DNA of 44,286 nucleotides from a bacterium (GCA_035505375.1 DATJQV010000038.1:1-44286), one strand, 5' to 3'; shown: positions 1-8,528, counted from the stretch's first letter. A program made the numbers and translations. The notes: a model not told the origin generated them from the sequence alone.

Positions 1-442
1 CTGCCGACCGGCCGAACCTGGCGAGATTCGCGTCCCCGGAGTTGAACGCCAGCAATCGTGCGCCCATCTGCGCCGACTGTACGTGCACTCCCCATTGTGC
101 GAGCAGCAGGCAGCAGAGAAACACGGCCCCGAGCAGCGACACGACGATTATCCCCTCGATCGATGCCACGCCCCGATGGTCCCGCCACCAGTCCCAGGCG
201 ACGAGCCGCAGGCGCGGAGTTCGTGGCTCGGAGCTTGGAGCCTGAAGCCTGGGGCTTGAGGCTTGCGGCCTGATGAAGCTCGCGGCCCTGAGCTTGCTGT
301 CCCCCACGTGCGGTAAACGGCGACGGCGGTAGGGCATCAGCGAACTCCAGGCATACCGGCCGGACCTGATGTAAGGGCAGTCGGCCCGCATCCTCTCAAG
401 CAGCGCCGCGGCCGGGCCCTGCCTCTCCTGTTTGAGCAACAT
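1..442 (-). CDS. TadE/TadG-like pseudopilin, C-terminus cut by window edge
   Basis: An open frame of at least 147 codons runs off the left edge. After about 85 polar residues comes a short GVASIEGIIVV segment that leads into one hydrophobic helix (GAVFLCCLLLAQWG), the layout of TadE/TadG pseudopilins that help assemble Tad/Flp pili. The ATG at 442 is the first in frame; an AAGGAGG lies 18 bases upstream and also suits an out-of-frame ATG that soon stops. The frame is open above 442 and overlaps the end of the upstream gene, so the exact start is uncertain. Residues about 58-75 (QASSPRLQAPSS and flanks) come from a tandem repeat (228-272) also present in the next gene. Family placement is by architecture only. 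Confidence 0.6.
   Translation of the reverse strand, partial: MLLKQERQGPAAALLERMRADCPYIRSGRYAWSSLMPYRRRRLPHVGDSKLRAASFIRPQASSPRLQAPSSEPRTPRLRLVAWDWWRDHRGVASIEGIIVVSLLGAVFLCCLLLAQWGVHVQSAQMGARLLAFNSGDANLARFGRSA
228..272. repeat. Degenerate ~7-nt tandem repeat (GCTTGAG family), in frame
   Basis: Imperfect units of GCTTGAG/GCTTGGAG/GCCTGAA follow each other for about 45 bases inside the TadE-like gene and are translated without a frameshift. The array closely resembles the one at 663-701. Confidence 0.75.
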
Positions 443-467
443 GAAGTCTTCATCCGAATCCTCCTTG

Positions 468-728
468 CTAAGGTATCGGCAGCGTGACCACCAGGTAGAT
501 ACGGTGGAGATACGGAATCAGCGCACCGGCAATCGCTCGTGACGCAGCAAGAGATGCGAAGGCGATGGCGAGCGTCGCGACCACATACTCAGTGGCCGTC
601 ACTGCCGTCTCGTCGCGCAGCACACGGCACGCAACGCGCCAGAGGCCAGCAGTCCGCGACTTCGAGCTTGGCGCTTGGAGCTTGAGGCTTGAGGCTTGCG
701 ACGGCATATTCCTATGGTAGTAGTGCAT
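468..728 (-). CDS. Minor Flp-pilin-like / TadE-like small membrane protein
   Basis: An 86-residue protein whose C-terminal half carries TATEYVVATLAIAFASLAA, a hydrophobic helix preceded by the Thr-Glu-Tyr typical of Flp prepilins (Gly/Ala, four residues, Glu-Tyr). Counting back from that Glu puts Ala where Flp pilins have Gly before the cleavage site. The start overlaps the end of the TadG-like gene by 17 bases, implying translational coupling; an ATG at 707 (residue 8) is an alternative. Residues 9-25 are repeat-derived (663-701). It probably acts as a minor pilin in the inner membrane; function is inferred from motif and context. Confidence 0.6.
   Translation of the reverse strand: MHYYHRNMPSQASSLKLQAPSSKSRTAGLWRVACRVLRDETAVTATEYVVATLAIAFASLAASRAIAGALIPYLHRIYLVVTLPIP
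663..701. repeat. Degenerate ~7-nt tandem repeat (GCTTGAG family), in frame
   Basis: GCTTGAG occurs twice in tandem, flanked by GCTTGGC, GCTTGGA and GCTTGCG variants, inside the minor-pilin-like gene. It is read as ASSLKLQAPSS, nearly the same peptide as that encoded by 228-272. Confidence 0.75.
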
Positions 729-2517
729 ACTTACGCAGGTTCTGTAGGTTACTGAAGCAATTATGGGTGTGGCCGGCGTACGCGGTATCGCTCATCATGA
801 GCGCGATCCCGGCCGAGTCAAGCGGATTGAGCTCGACGTCCCAGAACGGGGCAAAGAAGTGGACTTCCTGGGTGCATGGCGCCGTCCCGGAGTCGCAGTG
901 TGCGAGATTCCAGGTGGAAGGCGTGTAGGGCGCGATCCAACTGTCTCCCCTCATGTACGAATTCCATGTCGAACCCCCGGTTGAAGGAAAGTGCTTGTAC
1001 GCCGTGTCAGTACCGTGGCAGGATATGATTTGTGTGAAGACCTGCATGACGTAGCAGCTTTCATAAGACAAGTAGGGAGTGGACCGTGCAACCGCAAACA
1101 GCGGGCTTGGTGCTGCAACCTTACTTCGCGGAAAGAGCTTCCCGCCCAAGGCCGGACCCAGACCATACGGCGACGTCGTGGCTCCCTGGTACCAGACATA
1201 GGCGATGGTGTTGAACTCGCGGTTGGGATTCACCTGGCGGGGCCTGACCTTCGTTCCGACCAGGCCGCAGGTGGATTCAGCGCCGGTATAGCAACCGGTG
1301 GGCTTCCAATAGTGACAATGAATCGTGTCATGACGTTGACTGAGGCAGGACGATTCAGAGTGACATATCCAGTTCCGCATGGCGTAAGTGTCGGACCTCA
1401 AGGCGCAATGGTGGCAGCAGAAGATCGTGTCCCGCATCCAGTGATGATGATGTGTCCAGTTATTGTCCGTACGCGCTGAGATAAACTGCCAGGTTGGGCT
1501 GTTCTTGTACGGTGGCGTGGGCTTCCCGTTCGGCCATGTTATGGGGGTATGACCATCGGGTTCGCCGCAGTACACGACCGTGCTCCCCCAGCTATCGCCG
1601 TTCAGATACCAGTTCTGCCACCAGCCATAATTGGCCCTGCACTCCATGACGGTGTCGGTGTAGGTATACCACTGCCAGCCTTGATGGACGTACCTTTGGA
1701 ATGTCTGGTAGACAGCATACTGGCAATCACGATCCAAGGTGTCCACTCGGTCGAACCAGTTGCTCGTGTCGGAGCAGTACGCCCGGACGTTCCACGTCGA
1801 CGAGTCGATGACCACCCGGCCGCAGGCATTCGTGATGTTGACGTCAAGCGTGGGAATTGAGTTCAGGACCTGCCCGCACCGGCAGATTTCTGCATACACC
1901 AGGCTGTCGCCGGAGGCACTGGCTACAAGCAATGGTGTCGTGTCGTTGGTCGTGACGATTGCCCGACCGCCAGCGGACTGAGATGCCGGATACGCATGCA
2001 TGTTCTGACAGGCCGCCTGGGTACCGGCTGAGGCCGCGATGGACTGAAAGCTCGTGGCGATGCTGTTCTGCAGCGAGTAGAGCCACTGCGCGGTGGTGTC
2101 GAGCTTGCGGACAGAACCCGCGTACTCGTTGCTGTGCACGCTGACCGGGTTGGAGTTCCCGAACAGCGCCGACGTGATGTTCTGTCCCGTCGCCTTGACC
2201 GATGCGTCGTCCGTATCGGCGTAGAGGGTTCGCGCCAGGGCCTCGCTCACCGTCAGCACCGTCATCCAGGTGTAGACACTTCTGATGCCTTCGTTCATGT
2301 TCGTGCACAGGTTCAGCGAACGGGCCAGCCAGACCGAACCGGTATAGGCGCCGGCGTCAACGGCGTTCTGCACGCGCACCTTTTGGGTCACGGCCCGCGT
2401 GCCGACCGACATCGCCAGCATGAAGGCGAGTAGCGCGACCGCCAGGACAACCCCGAGCCACAGAACCTGCCCGCGGGTGTCGTGAAGCAGCCGCCGGATG
2501 AATTTAGTCACGAGCAT
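712..2517 (-). CDS. TadG-like pilus assembly protein, Cys/His/Trp-rich
   Basis: About 601 residues from the ATG at 2517, chosen because GGGGG precedes it and the upstream small gene ends 10 bases inside it. The N-terminus (RRLLHDTRGQVLWLG, then a single helix to about residue 45) matches the Tad/TadG N-terminal domain of Flp pilus assembly proteins, followed by a large extracytoplasmic part (AVDAGAYTGSVWLAR). The middle of the protein, roughly residues 270-430, is strikingly rich in Cys, His and Trp, including HHHHWMRDTIFCCHHC. Such content is not usual for TadG and suggests disulfide bonding or metal binding. No catalytic motif seen. Genes before and after overlap it, so it sits in a coupled pilus operon. 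Confidence 0.7.
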   Translation of the reverse strand: MLVTKFIRRLLHDTRGQVLWLGVVLAVALLAFMLAMSVGTRAVTQKVRVQNAVDAGAYTGSVWLARSLNLCTNMNEGIRSVYTWMTVLTVSEALARTLYADTDDASVKATGQNITSALFGNSNPVSVHSNEYAGSVRKLDTTAQWLYSLQNSIATSFQSIAASAGTQAACQNMHAYPASQSAGGRAIVTTNDTTPLLVASASGDSLVYAEICRCGQVLNSIPTLDVNITNACGRVVIDSSTWNVRAYCSDTSNWFDRVDTLDRDCQYAVYQTFQRYVHQGWQWYTYTDTVMECRANYGWWQNWYLNGDSWGSTVVYCGEPDGHTPITWPNGKPTPPYKNSPTWQFISARTDNNWTHHHHWMRDTIFCCHHCALRSDTYAMRNWICHSESSCLSQRHDTIHCHYWKPTGCYTGAESTCGLVGTKVRPRQVNPNREFNTIAYVWYQGATTSPYGLGPALGGKLFPRSKVAAPSPLFAVARSTPYLSYESCYVMQVFTQIISCHGTDTAYKHFPSTGGSTWNSYMRGDSWIAPYTPSTWNLAHCDSGTAPCTQEVHFFAPFWDVELNPLDSAGIALMMSDTAYAGHTHNCFSNLQNLRKYALLP

Positions 2518-2831
2518 GTTGACCCCCAGTTCCGGTGGTCCGAAAGAGAGTTGCCGAGTTGTGGAACGCAATTACCGGTCAGCGAATGAAGCCCCGGCCC
2601 TCGGCCGGAAACCGGGAGCCGGCCCGTGCTTGCATGGACCACCAACAGGGATGCGAGCAGGGCAACGGCAAGCGCCACGCTGACCCATAGACCGCTCATG
2701 TCGTGGCGCAGCGGCAGGCCGGCGTGACGAATAAGCCCGGCCCCCGAGCACCGCACTGTCCGACAGGCCCCGCCGAGGGCAACGCCTGGGTTCGGACTCT
2801 GGACGCCGCAATTCTGACCTTGTACTTCCAT
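2508..2831 (-). CDS. Small single-pass membrane protein of the pilus operon
   Basis: A 107-residue frame starting at the ATG 4 bases after the stop of the TadE-like gene and ending 10 bases inside the TadG-like gene. A GGGCGGGG stretch lies upstream as a possible ribosome site. One hydrophobic segment (LWVSVALAVALLASLLVV) lies near residues 46-63; the rest is Gly/Ser/Arg-rich with several Cys. I recognise no family. The tight overlaps on both sides argue that it is translated. A TadE/F-like pseudopilin is the most natural guess from context. Confidence 0.5.
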   Translation of the reverse strand: MEVQGQNCGVQSPNPGVALGGACRTVRCSGAGLIRHAGLPLRHDMSGLWVSVALAVALLASLLVVHASTGRLPVSGRGPGLHSLTGNCVPQLGNSLSDHRNWGSTCS

Positions 2832-2835
2832 GATG

Positions 2836-3522
2836 CTACCCCGCCCAGTAATCGGTGACGGCGTGGCCGTGCACCGGGACATTCCATTGCCAAGTGTTGC
2901 TGATTTGCGTTACGGAAGACTGAATCGTCGTGTAGAAAGGGAGTCCCTGTAGAGTGGCTATGTAGGAATTGAGTCCGGTGTGGCCCCAGAGTTTGCCGAA
3001 GGGAGTGAACGAACAACGATAAATGTAGGTGACGTCCACGGACACATACTTGTGCGTCTTGCCCGGAGCGGTGCCGACGGTGCAGTTCGGCTGGCTTGTC
3101 CTGATAAATGCGCTTGCCAGGCGCCCGAGCCAAGCGGCGCTGTCGCCCTGGAACCCGGAGATGCTGCAGATTGTGCCCACCGTCTGATTCGGATTCGACA
3201 GCCCGAAAGCACTGAGGACCGCCGAGCTGTTCGACACGGTCGGCGGGGCAATGGCGCTCATCGCCAACGCCGCCGCGAGGTGAGTATTTGTCGTAGAAGT
3301 GACTCCGTAGCACGCTGCCGTCCGCGCTGCGCAGAAGGCGGCGTAATTGGCAAGCTGCTTCGCATTGGCCAACAGGCACACCTCCATGATCACCATGATG
3401 AACAGCAGGAGCACCGGGAACGCGATAACGGTCTCGAGCATGGAAGTGCCGTCGGTATTGCGGCCCAGACACGACAGCCGCCGGCAGGCGGTCAATGGGC
3501 GACGAAGCTTAGTGGACTCCAT
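2836..3522 (-). CDS. TadE-like pseudopilin
   Basis: A 228-residue protein from the ATG at 3522, which has GGAGG 6 bases upstream; the longer frame above it is the shadow of the peptidase gene. Residues about 28-52 (GTSMLETVIAFPVLLLFIMV) form the Glu-containing N-terminal helix of TadE proteins, followed by NAKQLANYAAFCAARTAACYG, the usual small-residue amphipathic continuation. The rest is an extracytoplasmic domain with scattered Cys. It overlaps the peptidase gene upstream by 31 bases. Likely an inner-membrane pseudopilin of the Tad machine, processed by the neighbouring peptidase. Confidence 0.75.
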   Translation of the reverse strand: MESTKLRRPLTACRRLSCLGRNTDGTSMLETVIAFPVLLLFIMVIMEVCLLANAKQLANYAAFCAARTAACYGVTSTTNTHLAAALAMSAIAPPTVSNSSAVLSAFGLSNPNQTVGTICSISGFQGDSAAWLGRLASAFIRTSQPNCTVGTAPGKTHKYVSVDVTYIYRCSFTPFGKLWGHTGLNSYIATLQGLPFYTTIQSSVTQISNTWQWNVPVHGHAVTDYWAG

Positions 3523-4043
3523 GCGTAGCCTCCAATCATTGCAAAAACAGTACCAACCACTATGGCAAGTCCGAAAGGTATCTTCTGAGTCTCCTGTCGG
3601 TTGATGTCCTGCTTCGGAACCAGGCGCGACACGCGGGAACCCACGACGAAGAACAGGCTCTTGAACGTCCGCCATGCTTTGCGGTTCCATATCAACAGGA
3701 CGATACCGATCACCAGCGCCACGATGAGCGAGTAGAACAGCGCCGAAACCACGAATGGATAGCCTTTCAGTGCGCCGACTGCGGCCATCAGCTTGACGTC
3801 GCCTCCGCCCATCCAGCCCAGCACAAATAGCACCAGGAGCGACGCGAAGCCGAAAAGAAAACCGAGACCCGAGGCCTTCGTTCCGCCCCAGCCATGGAAC
3901 ATGCAGCTCATTCCGAACCCAAGGACGATGCTGGGCAGAGTAGCCCAGTTGGGAATCTTCCTATATCTAATATCCCAGTAAGCGCACAACACCAGCAAGA
4001 GGAGAGCGAAGACATCGACTGCGATGTAAGTCGTACCTGTCAT
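3492..4043 (-). CDS. tadV: Type IV / Flp prepilin peptidase (CpaA/TadV type)
   Basis: An A24-family aspartic peptidase of 183 residues that would cleave Flp prepilins and TadE/F pseudopilins at the inner membrane. Both catalytic motifs are visible: the first Asp in AYWDIRYRKIPNW near residue 24, and the GxGD motif as GWMGGGDVKLMAAVGA near residue 80. Several hydrophobic helices follow, as in short CpaA forms that lack the N-methylation domain. Start chosen at 4043 because AAGAGG lies 6 bases upstream. It lies 147 bases downstream of prepilin gene 1, its obvious substrate. Confidence 0.88.
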   Translation of the reverse strand: MTGTTYIAVDVFALLLLVLCAYWDIRYRKIPNWATLPSIVLGFGMSCMFHGWGGTKASGLGFLFGFASLLVLFVLGWMGGGDVKLMAAVGALKGYPFVVSALFYSLIVALVIGIVLLIWNRKAWRTFKSLFFVVGSRVSRLVPKQDINRQETQKIPFGLAIVVGTVFAMIGGYAWSPLSFVAH

Positions 4044-4044
4044 G

Positions 4045-4164
4045 TTATGCCTCTTCAGTTCGGACCGACCGGCCTTCGAACCAGACCGCATTAGCCGGGG
4101 ATGCCAGGACCACGAGAGTCCACCCCAAGAGGCTCGAACATTGCTCTCGTGATCCTGACATCAT
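4045..4164 (-). CDS. Possible 39-residue secreted peptide, doubtful
   Basis: A short frame fills the gap between prepilin gene 1 and the peptidase gene. It ends in TAA immediately before the peptidase ATG and contains a signal-like stretch (LLGWTLVVLASPANA). No convincing ribosome site. The same interval holds an 8-bp inverted repeat (CACGAGAG / CTCTCGTG), so the gap may instead be an mRNA structure between a highly and a weakly expressed gene. Confidence 0.2.
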   Translation of the reverse strand: MMSGSREQCSSLLGWTLVVLASPANAVWFEGRSVRTEEA

Positions 4165-4189
4165 ATTGGCTGTACCCCAGCTCGCCCGG

Positions 4190-4369
4190 CTACTGTTCGA
4201 TCGAGGCGGACGCCTTGTTGATGCTCTTCGAGACGATTCCCTTGACGAGCCTGAAGGCGACAATGGCAGCCACGACGACGAATACCACGATCACAACGTA
4301 CTCAAGCATCGTCTGGCCGCTCTCATCCGACAATAGGGCCCTGCCGGCCCCGAACGCTCTGCTCAGCAT
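4190..4369 (-). CDS. flp: Flp-type prepilin 1 (59 aa)
   Basis: A 59-residue prepilin. A basic, short leader (MLSRAFGAGRALLSDES) precedes G|QTMLEYVVIVVFVVV, the Flp cleavage signature with Glu at +5 and Tyr at +6; a short tail ends in SIEQ. After cleavage the mature subunit would be about 41 residues, a typical Flp major pilin. An AAGGGGG ribosome site precedes the ATG. Its own sigma-54 promoter lies at 4549-4564 and the transcript opens with the conserved hairpin (4503-4532). Very similar to prepilin 2; the two are recent duplicates. Confidence 0.92.
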   Translation of the reverse strand: MLSRAFGAGRALLSDESGQTMLEYVVIVVFVVVAAIVAFRLVKGIVSKSINKASASIEQ

Positions 4370-4502
4370 GATATGACCCCCTTAGGTCTACTCATGTTGC
4401 GGTTCTGCCACGTCCAGCCGCGTCCACCCCAGCGCGTCCACGTCAGCGGTGACTGGAACGTGGCGGCTCAGGACAGCAGACCCAGGTTTTGCGGTCGCAT
4501 CT

Positions 4503-4532
4503 CCACCCGCCGTGGTTAATCCAGACGGGCGA
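4503..4532 (-). promoter_or_regulatory. Conserved 5'-leader hairpin of prepilin 1
   Basis: In the minus-strand RNA, TCGCCCGTC pairs with GGCGGGTGG (9 bp, counting G-U pairs), then TGG pairs with CCA around the pentaloop ATTAA, with one bulged C on the 3' side. The hairpin should begin about 6 nt after the start site predicted from the -12 element. The same fold with compensatory changes precedes all four prepilin genes. Confidence 0.7.
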
Positions 4533-4548
4533 CGCTCGCTGGAGGTAA

Positions 4549-4564
4549 TGCACGTCGCGTGCCA
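4549..4564 (-). promoter_or_regulatory. Sigma-54 promoter of prepilin 1
   Basis: TGGCACGCGACGTGCA on the minus strand. The -24 GG and -12 GC are separated by exactly 10 bases, as sigma-54 requires. The -12 box is GTGCA rather than TTGCA. It lies about 180 bases before the ATG at 4369. Confidence 0.85.
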
Positions 4565-4739
4565 CCATGCCCCGGACCGCGCGTCCGCGGGGCTTTCCTG
4601 TTTCCGAACAGATACGGCCAGCAGCGGTAAGTGCACTCGTTTGTTGATGAATTCTGGTCGCCCTGTTCGAACCCATTGGAGCTAATTGCCGGCCCTGACA
4701 GGCGCGTTCGTTCGCTCCGGTCGCGTGGCGCGCAAGAAG

Positions 4740-4769
4740 CAGACGCAGCGCCGAGCGGCGCTGCGTCTG
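4740..4769 (-). terminator. Strong 13-bp hairpin between prepilins 2 and 1
   Basis: CAGACGCAGCGCC and GGCGCTGCGTCTG form a perfect stem around a 4-base loop, about 155 bases after the stop of prepilin 2. The minus-strand sequence continues CTTCTTGC, a weak T-run, so it is either a terminator or a 3'-end stabiliser of the prepilin 2 mRNA. Confidence 0.5.
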
Positions 4770-4844
4770 TCGGATTCGTAGGCTGCGGCTGCTAGTTATC
4801 GTCAGCAGCGAGGTGAACCATCATTCTGACCGAGAACGTGGTTT

Positions 4845-4880
4845 GTCTCTCCTGCGATACTCGTGTCTCCGACGGGAGAC
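4845..4880. promoter_or_regulatory. Tandem palindromes, putative activator sites (prepilin 1)
   Basis: Two copies of a GTCTCY-N4-RGAGAC-type palindrome. The first (4845-4860) is GTCTCT-CCTG-CGATAC. The second (4865-4880) is a perfect GTCTCC-GACG-GGAGAC. They start 20 bp apart, near two helical turns, and lie about 280-315 bp upstream of the prepilin 1 sigma-54 promoter. Confidence 0.55.
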
Positions 4881-4922
4881 GCGCCTCGTAGTTTCGCTGT
4901 CCCAGCCAACCCTGCCTCACGA

Positions 4923-5102
4923 CTACTGTTCGATCGACGTCGATGCCTTCTCGATGCTGCGGTGCACTGTGCCCTTGACCAGCCTGAAGGCGACGATCGC
5001 CGCGACAACGACGAAAACGACTATGACGACGTACTCGAGCATCGTCTGGCCGCTTTCATCCGAAAGCAGGGCCTTGCCTGCCTCGAACGCTCGGTTCAGC
5101 AT
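4923..5102 (-). CDS. flp: Flp-type prepilin 2 (59 aa)
   Basis: A 59-residue paralogue of prepilin 1, differing mainly in the tail (GTVHRSIEKASTSIEQ). It keeps the SG|QTMLEYVVIVVF cleavage and assembly signature. The same AAGGGGGTCATATC sequence precedes the ATG. It has its own sigma-54 promoter (5278-5293) and leader hairpin (5234-5263), so the prepilin copies are separate transcription units rather than one operon. A major Flp pilin subunit by family; whether copies are co-expressed or alternative cannot be read from sequence. Confidence 0.92.
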   Translation of the reverse strand: MLNRAFEAGKALLSDESGQTMLEYVVIVVFVVVAAIVAFRLVKGTVHRSIEKASTSIEQ

Positions 5103-5233
5103 GATATGACCCCCTTAAGGTCTCGTCTTGCTGCGATCCTGCCTCAGCCTCCCGCGTTTAGGACCGGCGCGTCTAGTACCGCGAGCCGGAACGCGTCCGC
5201 TCGGCGACAGAACCGGGCTTTCCGTTTGTGTCT

Positions 5234-5263
5234 TCACCCGCCACGGCTAGTCCGGGCAGGCGA
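5234..5263 (-). promoter_or_regulatory. Conserved 5'-leader hairpin of prepilin 2
   Basis: TCGCCTGCC pairs with GGCGGGTGA, then CGG pairs with CCG around ACTAG, with a bulged T on the 3' side. Compared with prepilin 1 the inner stem changes TGG/CCA to CGG/CCG, a compensated difference. Confidence 0.7.
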
Positions 5264-5277
5264 CACGCACGGAGTTT

Positions 5278-5293
5278 TGCACTTAGTGTGCCA
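5278..5293 (-). promoter_or_regulatory. Sigma-54 promoter of prepilin 2
   Basis: TGGCACACTAAGTGCA on the minus strand, with GG and GC exactly 10 bases apart. It lies about 176 bases before the ATG at 5102, the same geometry as prepilin 1. Confidence 0.85.
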
Positions 5294-5328
5294 CCGCGAC
5301 CCGGCCTGCGGGTCCGGTGACTTGACGA

Positions 5329-5344
5329 GTCTCCAACCAGAGAC
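5329..5344. promoter_or_regulatory. Palindromic site close to prepilin 2 promoter
   Basis: GTCTCC-AACC-AGAGAC, matching the recurring palindrome with one inner mismatch. It begins 36 bp upstream of the -24 box, closer than a usual enhancer. Confidence 0.4.
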
Positions 5345-5463
5345 GCCCGCGTCAGCGCTGCGACAGCCGCGCCGGTCGCACCCGGCGCGGAAATCTGATG
5401 CGGCGGCCGCTGGCCGCCGTCCCTCGCGGTCGGTCAACTGATCCTGACAAAGAGTAATGTTGT

Positions 5464-5499
5464 GTCTCACTCGGGTGACGCGAGTCTCCGCTGCGAGAC
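5464..5499. promoter_or_regulatory. Tandem palindromes, putative activator sites (prepilin 2)
   Basis: GTCTCA-CTCG-GGTGAC (5464-5479) and GTCTCC-GCTG-CGAGAC (5484-5499), starting 20 bp apart. They lie 171-206 bp upstream of the prepilin 2 sigma-54 promoter, a normal distance for a looping activator. The rest of the 5103-5631 gap holds the prepilin 2 leader and no gene I can see. Confidence 0.55.
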
Positions 5500-5631
5500 G
5501 AAAGGAACCGTCCAACTGCTTGCGAGTCTCGACCCAGGCACATCACCGCCCGCACCTCGCATCTGCCCGCTCTCCGGGTGCTTGACAGTCCTGCCTGCTG
5601 CAAACCGAGAAACCCGCCGTTTGCTACCGTA

Positions 5632-5811
5632 TCAGTCCGGCACGATCGACGTCGAAGTGGTCTGTATGCTTCGATGCAGAAGCGGTCCGACCACCCTTAG
5701 TGCAATGCCCATGACGATACACACGAAAACCACTATCACCACGTACTCGAGCATCGTCTGACCGTTCTCGTCCAGCAGAAGAGCCTTGCCGGTCCCCGTC
5801 ACTTTGCTCAT
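5632..5811 (-). CDS. flp: Flp-type prepilin 3 (59 aa)
   Basis: A 59-residue prepilin starting MSKVTGTGKALLLDEN with the NG|QTMLEYVVIVVF signature, then a tail unlike prepilins 1 and 2 (RVVGPLLHRSIQTTSTSIVPD). The ATG at 5811 is preferred over the one at 5832 because it has GAGGGAG upstream, gives the same 59-residue length as the others, and the extra seven residues match the ribosome-site region of the paralogues. It has its own sigma-54 promoter and leader hairpin. Presumably an alternative or minor Flp subunit. Confidence 0.9.
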   Translation of the reverse strand: MSKVTGTGKALLLDENGQTMLEYVVIVVFVCIVMGIALRVVGPLLHRSIQTTSTSIVPD

Positions 5812-5945
5812 CACAATGACTCCCTCGGCCATGCCATGTTGTAGTCCTCCGACCGCCGACTACGTCGCGCCCCGGTCTCTGCGACTGTCTCGCAGGCGGC
5901 TCGCACTCTTTCTCGACGGCGGGCTAAAGCCTTTCGTCAGTACCT

Positions 5946-5975
5946 TCACCCTCCGCGACAGGTTCGGGAGGGCGA
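5946..5975 (-). promoter_or_regulatory. Conserved 5'-leader hairpin of prepilin 3
   Basis: TCGCCCTCC pairs with GGAGGGTGA, then CGA pairs with TCG around ACCTG, with one bulged C. Relative to prepilins 1 and 2 the seventh pair of the long stem is T-A instead of G-C, and the inner stem is again rebuilt by paired changes. Confidence 0.7.
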
Positions 5976-5991
5976 TACTCGCCTCATACTA

Positions 5992-6007
5992 TGCACGCGG
6001 CGTGCCA
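5992..6007 (-). promoter_or_regulatory. Sigma-54 promoter of prepilin 3
   Basis: TGGCACGCCGCGTGCA on the minus strand; GG and GC are 10 bases apart. It lies about 180 bases before the ATG at 5811. Confidence 0.85.
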
Positions 6008-6086
6008 GGAGCGTGAGTGATGGATCGCGGGCTGTTGACGTACCTGTAGCTACTATCTACGCTCCCAGCCGGCACCGGCGGCAGCT

Positions 6087-6102
6087 GTCGCCATTCGGTG
6101 AC
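6087..6102. promoter_or_regulatory. Palindromic site upstream of prepilin 3 promoter
   Basis: GTCGCC-ATTC-GGTGAC, a variant of the GTCTCC-N4-GGAGAC palindrome with the same half-site spacing. It starts 80 bp upstream of the -24 box. No clear tandem partner was found. Confidence 0.4.
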
Positions 6103-6565
6103 AGCCCGGCGAGCATGCGGGCAAGTGCCGACGGGACGGCGAAAAGCTGCGACAACCGTGACGTCGCACCACTGAACGGAGGACCGTGTGTCGAACCACG
6201 CCGCCCCGCCGCGGGGTTGACTCTATCAAGATACTGCTCATAGGGTCGACATGGTTCTCGGTAATGAGTAGACCGTTGTATCGCTTTGGAGACAACCGGC
6301 CTACTATCGTAGGCAATCCGGGAGCCTGCCATTGAACGCTGTTGGCGGTCAACTCCTGCAAGCCGCCCGGGGCGACTGCGTGCGCAAGCGCCTGGGCCGA
6401 CCGCGGCCTGTTGCCGAACTGTTACAACTGCTCTCTTAGACTGCGACGCCAACCTTGTCGCGTTGCCGGCGGGATTGACGACGGTTGTGACAATGATATC
6501 TGTTCTGTATCACTTGAGAGAATCTGGTATCCGGCGGGCGACATGCCCGCCGAGGGTCGGGGAGC
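6103..6565. other. Noncoding gap downstream of the activator gene
   Basis: No frame here has a plausible start, ribosome site or recognisable protein; the longest minus-strand frame is Arg/Pro-rich and looks like chance GC-rich coding. I see no strong terminator after the activator gene. Confidence 0.5.
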
Positions 6566-7924
<1,359 letters not shown>

Positions 7925-8019
7925 GGCCTCTCTCCCGCATGTCCTCGGCGGTGAACCGCGGCTGCGGTGGAACCGGCGTCGTGTACCACGGGCTGGATTG
8001 CTCCTGTCACGAGTCCAGT

Positions 8020-8048
8020 AGTTTAGTGACCCCTGACGGGGAAGTCAA
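8020..8048 (-). promoter_or_regulatory. Sigma-70-type promoter of the activator gene
   Basis: TTGACT and TAAACT separated by 17 bases on the minus strand, about 95 bases before the activator ATG. The activator itself thus appears to be made from a housekeeping promoter, unlike its presumed targets. Confidence 0.6.
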
Positions 8049-8219
8049 GTGATAATTCTCTCTTCCCGGAGCCTTGCCACACGCCGCCGGCATGGCCGGG
8101 CGGCACGGATCGCCAACCGGCTCCCGCGGAAGGGCCCCGGCCGCGCACGCAGCCGTGCAGCAGTCCGCGATGCCTGAGCTGGATTGTGCTCGGGTGACAG
8201 GCTGCAAATCTCACACGGT

Positions 8220-8399
8220 CTATGGCTCGGGATAAACTGATGTTGGCGTGGCACCGCGGTGCACGCTGCTCCTTATCGTCCTGAAAGTGATGATCGACCC
8301 CAGGACGACGAAAACCACCAGCACGATCAACTCAATCAACTTCGGACCGTTCCTTTCCGACAGCAGTGACTTGACGCCACCGAGATCTCTACGCAGCAT
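8220..8399 (-). CDS. Divergent Flp-like prepilin 4 (59 aa)
   Basis: Again exactly 59 residues, from the ATG at 8399 with TGGGAG upstream. The overall plan is kept (LLSERNG then a hydrophobic helix), but the signature QTMLEYVV has become PKLIELIV: Pro sits directly after the Gly of the predicted cleavage site, Glu at +5 is kept and Tyr at +6 is Leu. Pro at +1 would be expected to hinder cleavage by prepilin peptidase. The gene keeps a good sigma-54 promoter (8577-8592) and the leader hairpin. It may be a non-processed regulator-type pilin or a decaying copy. Confidence 0.8.
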   Translation of the reverse strand: MLRRDLGGVKSLLSERNGPKLIELIVLVVFVVLGSIITFRTIRSSVHRGATPTSVYPEP

Positions 8400-8528
8400 G
8401 ATGACTCCCACTGGTCCCGTCATGTTGTGGTCCTGTCACGACCCGCAACTTCAGGCTCCACCGAATGCACACACGGGAGCTGAAGCGCGTCGACTCCGTA
8501 CATCAGACCAAGAACTTACACTCGTATC

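Noticed and set aside
2958-3472. Alternative frames over the TadE-like gene
   Set aside because: The TadE reading frame has a ribosome site, the family N-terminal helix and couples to its neighbours; the others have none of these.
4370-4564. Pilin leaders as c-di-GMP (GEMM) riboswitches
   Set aside because: They contain AAA-GCC-like pieces, but the conserved GEMM core and its two helices cannot be placed consistently in the four leaders.
4503-5263. CsrA-type GGA loop in the leader hairpins
   Set aside because: GGA occurs near the loops of copies 1 and 2 only and is lost in copies 3 and 4.
6057-6452. 131-codon minus-strand frame downstream of the activator
   Set aside because: It has no ribosome site, Arg/Pro-rich chance-like composition, and overlaps the putative enhancer site at 6087.
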